DNA of 53,027 nucleotides from Candidatus Sabulitectum sp. (lineage in GTDB: Bacteria > Fermentibacterota > Fermentibacteria > Fermentibacterales > JCC-6): assembly GCA_029938555.1 (NCBI GenBank), contig JAOZUR010000012.1, forward strand, positions 1-53,027, in the 5' to 3' direction. Below the pieces are notes generated by a model, which was not told the origin of the DNA, ran no database searches, and was given only the letters and a program-made list of their open reading frames with translations. Position numbers and translations under genes: made by a program. Below, in pieces: positions 50,973 to 53,027 of the stretch (position 1 is its first letter; each line of letters starts with the position of its first letter).

Positions 50973-51224
50973 ATGGCCTTTACCATTTCGACCGCAGATG
51001 CTAGGATGAATTTTTCAGATATTGTTAACAAAGTTGCATATGGTAATGAATCAGTCGTTTTGACACGTAGGGGAAAGAATATTGCCGCTCTGATTTCAAT
51101 GGAGGAACTTGAGTTGCTTCAGCGGATTGAAGATTACCTCGACATCGAAGATGCAAACATGGCTATTTCAGAACAGGGAGAGAGTATCTCAGCAGAAGAC
51201 ACATGGAAAATACTGGGATTATAA
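50973..51224 (+). CDS. Phd/YefM-family antitoxin
   Basis: 83 residues. The N-terminal Phd/YefM fold is plain: FTISTADARMNFSDIVNKVA, then VVLTRRGKNIAALISMEELE, the DNA-binding and dimer part. The C-terminal acidic tail (EDYLDIEDANMAISEQGES) is the toxin-neutralising segment. ATG with AAGGA upstream. Three bases before the toxin start. It should repress its own promoter through the palindromes at 50926-50948. Type II toxin-antitoxin pair. Confidence 0.92.
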   Translation: MAFTISTADARMNFSDIVNKVAYGNESVVLTRRGKNIAALISMEELELLQRIEDYLDIEDANMAISEQGESISAEDTWKILGL

Positions 51225-51227
51225 TCT

Positions 51228-51503
51228 ATGGAGTATTCTGTCGAATTCAGACCTGCTGCTTTGAGAAGCATGAAAAAAATCCCCAAAAGGGTTTTGGTGC
51301 GAATCAAGAAGAGGATTGAAAAGTTAGCCATTCTACCGCCTGATCCTCAAATTACTAAGATTAAAGGGAATAACCCATATCACAAAGTCAGATGTGGGGA
51401 TTACCGTATCCTCTATGAAGTACATGGGAATGAATTGTGTATTCTTATTGTAAAAGTAGGACACAGGAAAGACGTTTACAGAAATCTTACACATTCGAAT
51501 TAG
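51228..51503 (+). CDS. RelE/ParE-superfamily toxin
   Basis: 91 residues. RelE-type: SVEFRPAALRSMKKIPKRVL, KRIEKLAILPPDP, KVRCGDYRILYEVHGNEL and the closing IVKVGHRKDVYR, which carries the Arg, Lys and His-Arg typical of ribosome-dependent mRNA interferases. Directly follows its antitoxin. The catalytic-type residues are present, so it may be active. Confidence 0.92.
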   Translation: MEYSVEFRPAALRSMKKIPKRVLVRIKKRIEKLAILPPDPQITKIKGNNPYHKVRCGDYRILYEVHGNELCILIVKVGHRKDVYRNLTHSN

Positions 51504-51640
51504 TTTAGATTCTACGGTATTATCAAATAGTGAGTCTTTTACGCATAAATAATAAATTAGGGTTGTGGAATTTACCAGAATATCGCCGGTTCATTTGAAT
51601 TTATGAAACCAGTGGCAAATTGCCAGCCCAACAGCAGCCA

Positions 51641-52413
51641 TCACCGGCGCGGTTTGACTGCTTCAATAGTCGCGGAAATGACATACTCGGCAATCTTGCT
51701 GCCAGGCATCCAATTTCGGATGAATTTTCTACTTTCGTCTTTAGGTCTAATCTCTATAGACTTAAATCCAGCATCTTTGAGCATAACTTCTATATCTGTG
51801 ATTAGTGATGCTCCGCCCATGCAGCCGGTGACTAACGCTATATCTTCCCTCAAATGTTTTGGTAATTCGGCAGTAGCTACGATATCTGAAATGGCAAGAC
51901 GCCCACCCGGTTTTAGCACGCGATATGACTCTTCAAACACTTTGGACTTTTCAGGGGATAGATTAATGACACAATTAGAAATAATAACATCAATCAGACC
52001 GTCTGCGACTGGTAAGTTTTCTATCTCACCAAGGCGAAACTCCACATTCTTATAACTCGCCTTCTCAGCATTTGCTCTTGCCTTACTCACCATTGTTTGT
52101 GTCATATCAACACCTATTACTGTCCCTGTTTACCCACTTCATTAACGGCAAGAAAGCAGTCAAAACCACCGCCACTACCCAGGTCAAGGACAGTTTCACC
52201 GGGGTTTAAAGAGGCTATTGCCTTTGGATTACCACAACCTAAGCCCATATTTGAACCATCAGGGACTTGATTTACATCTGAGCTTGAATAACCACGTTCT
52301 ATTGATGTGCTTTTTGCATCAGAACATCCGCAACCAGGTTTTCCGACTTCTGCAATTTTACTGTATTTAGCACGTACTACTTTGCGGAGATTATCATTTT
52401 CTAATCTAGTCAT
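51641..52413 (-). pseudogene. arsM: Arsenite methyltransferase (ArsM), frameshifted
   Basis: Two adjacent minus-strand frames together make one ArsM. The first (52413 to 52117) has the N-terminus KYSKIAEVGKPGCGCSDA, the LGCGNP motif and SAM motif I ETVLDLGSGGGFDCFLA; it stops at TAA (52117). The second, one frame away, continues VIGVDMTQTMVSKARANAEK, FRLGEIENLPVADGLIDVII, SNCVINLSPEKSKVFEE, LVTGCMGGAS, to the usual end EAVKPRR. Adding one base near 52117-52126 restores the frame (GKQG-TVIGVDM). So it is either a one-base deletion, a sequencing error, or rarely a programmed shift. ATG at 52413 with AGGAG. ArsM methylates As(III) with SAM; no arsR/arsB is near. Confidence 0.85.
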
Positions 52414-52652
52414 AGCATATCTCCTATTGTTAGGGTAAGAAGTATAACGCCTGGGCTTAGCTGATTGTAAAAGAAGCTACTCACTCACTGGCAAAATTCA
52501 GCTACAGCCCATTGTCAAATTTTTTTTGCCTAAATTATTTGTCTCTGAGGCTGATGATATGCAATATGACTTTGAATCACAAGAGAAAGCAATTCATGTA
52601 TTTCTCTCCGGATCTGTTTATCTTTTATTGTCAGAATTGTGGCCTTGGCACA
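52414..52652. other. Gap upstream of arsM
   Basis: No intact gene. The minus-strand promoter of arsM must be here; TATACT at about 52442-52447 on the minus strand is a possible -10. Minus-strand open stretches near 52538-52650 read protein-like but have no start. Confidence 0.35.
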
Positions 52653-52662
52653 GTTTCATAAA

Positions 52663-52973
52663 CACTAGTGTCCCATTATAAATCGAAGAGGGACAATAGG
52701 TTAGGATTTTTATTTGCTTTGGACTGTAATTCAGTATTGCTAAATAGTTGTGTCAGTTCATCGTAGCAAAATGGAGTTACGCTCAAAACCTGTAGAATAT
52801 TGTAGAGACTATACTCATCTAAGCAAAGTCTTTTCCTGATAATGGCAACAAGAACATAAATGGTGGAAATATGAGAAAAATCCGCTCAAGTCGTGTGTGA
52901 GTAAATACGTCTCTAATATGTTAAGTTGTATGAGATTACAGATTTGGAGTATTCGGTTAATGGGACACTACTG
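52663..52973. mobile_element. Internally deleted IS element (IS4-like), about 310 bp, with inverted repeats
   Basis: Terminal inverted repeats of 16 bp: CACTAGTGTCCCATTA (52663-52678) and, at the other end, the complement of CAGTAGTGTCCCATTA (52958-52973), one mismatch. A 9-base direct repeat TTTCATAAA flanks it (52654-52662 and 52974-52982), as expected from target duplication. Inside is only the C-terminal end of a transposase on the minus strand. It is a MITE-like derivative that could be moved only by a transposase supplied elsewhere. Confidence 0.8.
52676..52885 (-). pseudogene. Transposase C-terminal remnant (IS4-like, DDE)
   Basis: About 69 codons: FSHISTIYVLVAIIRKRLCL then SLYNILQVLSVTPF, ending LLSLFDL and a stop within the terminal inverted repeat. 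The pattern IYVLVAII-x-KRL, SLYxILQxLSVTxF and a closing LxLFDx is what I know from C-termini of IS4-like DDE transposases. The catalytic core and N-terminus are gone; an in-frame stop lies just upstream of the surviving segment. Confidence 0.65.
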
Positions 52974-53027
52974 TTTCATAAATATCCACGCAGATTTCCT
53001 GATTGCTCGCAGAATGCGAAAGGTGCT

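Noticed and set aside
50810-51031. Minus-strand frame across the toxin-antitoxin promoter
   Set aside because: It overlaps a well-supported promoter and antitoxin start and has no protein-like pattern.
1-53027. CRISPR arrays, tRNA or rRNA genes
   Set aside because: No regularly spaced repeats, tRNA-like folds with TTCGA loops outside genes, or rRNA motifs were found by reading.

Overview
The window is a low-GC stretch of a bacterial chromosome with an outer membrane: signal peptides, lipoproteins, an outer-membrane barrel ending in Phe, and a patatin-barrel autotransporter. Two secreted proteins end in Bacteroidetes-style C-terminal sorting domains, one of them a gingipain-like C25 peptidase. 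There are large cyclase-ATPase-TPR proteins and many Roadblock proteins. Together these suggest an uncultured FCB-group-like lineage (Fermentibacterota, Cloacimonadota, WOR-3 or similar). That placement is inference; the window has no rRNA or tRNA gene.

Layout. 0-6 kb: CPBP protease, larC-larB for the nickel-pincer cofactor, an alpha/beta hydrolase, an AAA15-type ATPase, a secreted protein. 6-13 kb: a soluble-adenylyl-cyclase-like giant protein and a GNAT fusion. 13-22 kb: a low-complexity secreted protein, larE, a radical SAM/SPASM-like protein, an outer-membrane protein, a second cyclase-ATPase-TPR protein overlapping an SplB-like radical SAM gene. 22-31 kb: a receiver-domain relic, a secreted acetolactate-decarboxylase-like protein, two V4R proteins, a secreted protein with an in-frame TGA followed by a SECIS-like hairpin, a type Vd patatin protein, a cupin, the C25 peptidase.

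30.7-37.1 kb is the most distinctive region. Nine consecutive minus-strand genes encode three near-identical Roadblock proteins, a DnaA-like AAA+ protein lacking the DnaA DNA-binding domain, a DUF4388-Roadblock-like protein, an MglA-type GTPase, an MglB-like Roadblock protein and two V4R proteins. Two V4R-Roadblock pairs are tandem duplicates. I read it as a candidate ligand-responsive GTPase switch.

37-53 kb: an acidic lipoprotein, an AddA/AddB-like nuclease pair coupled to an eIF2B-like gene, a possible operon (TPR-like protein, gmd, DUF1015, lipoprotein, thioredoxin-fold protein, sat), a Phd/YefM-RelE toxin-antitoxin pair with a visible promoter-operator, a frameshifted arsM, and an internally deleted IS element with both inverted repeats and a transposase C-terminal relic. 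Several gaps hold short decayed gene fragments, so gene decay is active here. TGA is the normal stop of many genes in the window, so the code is standard.
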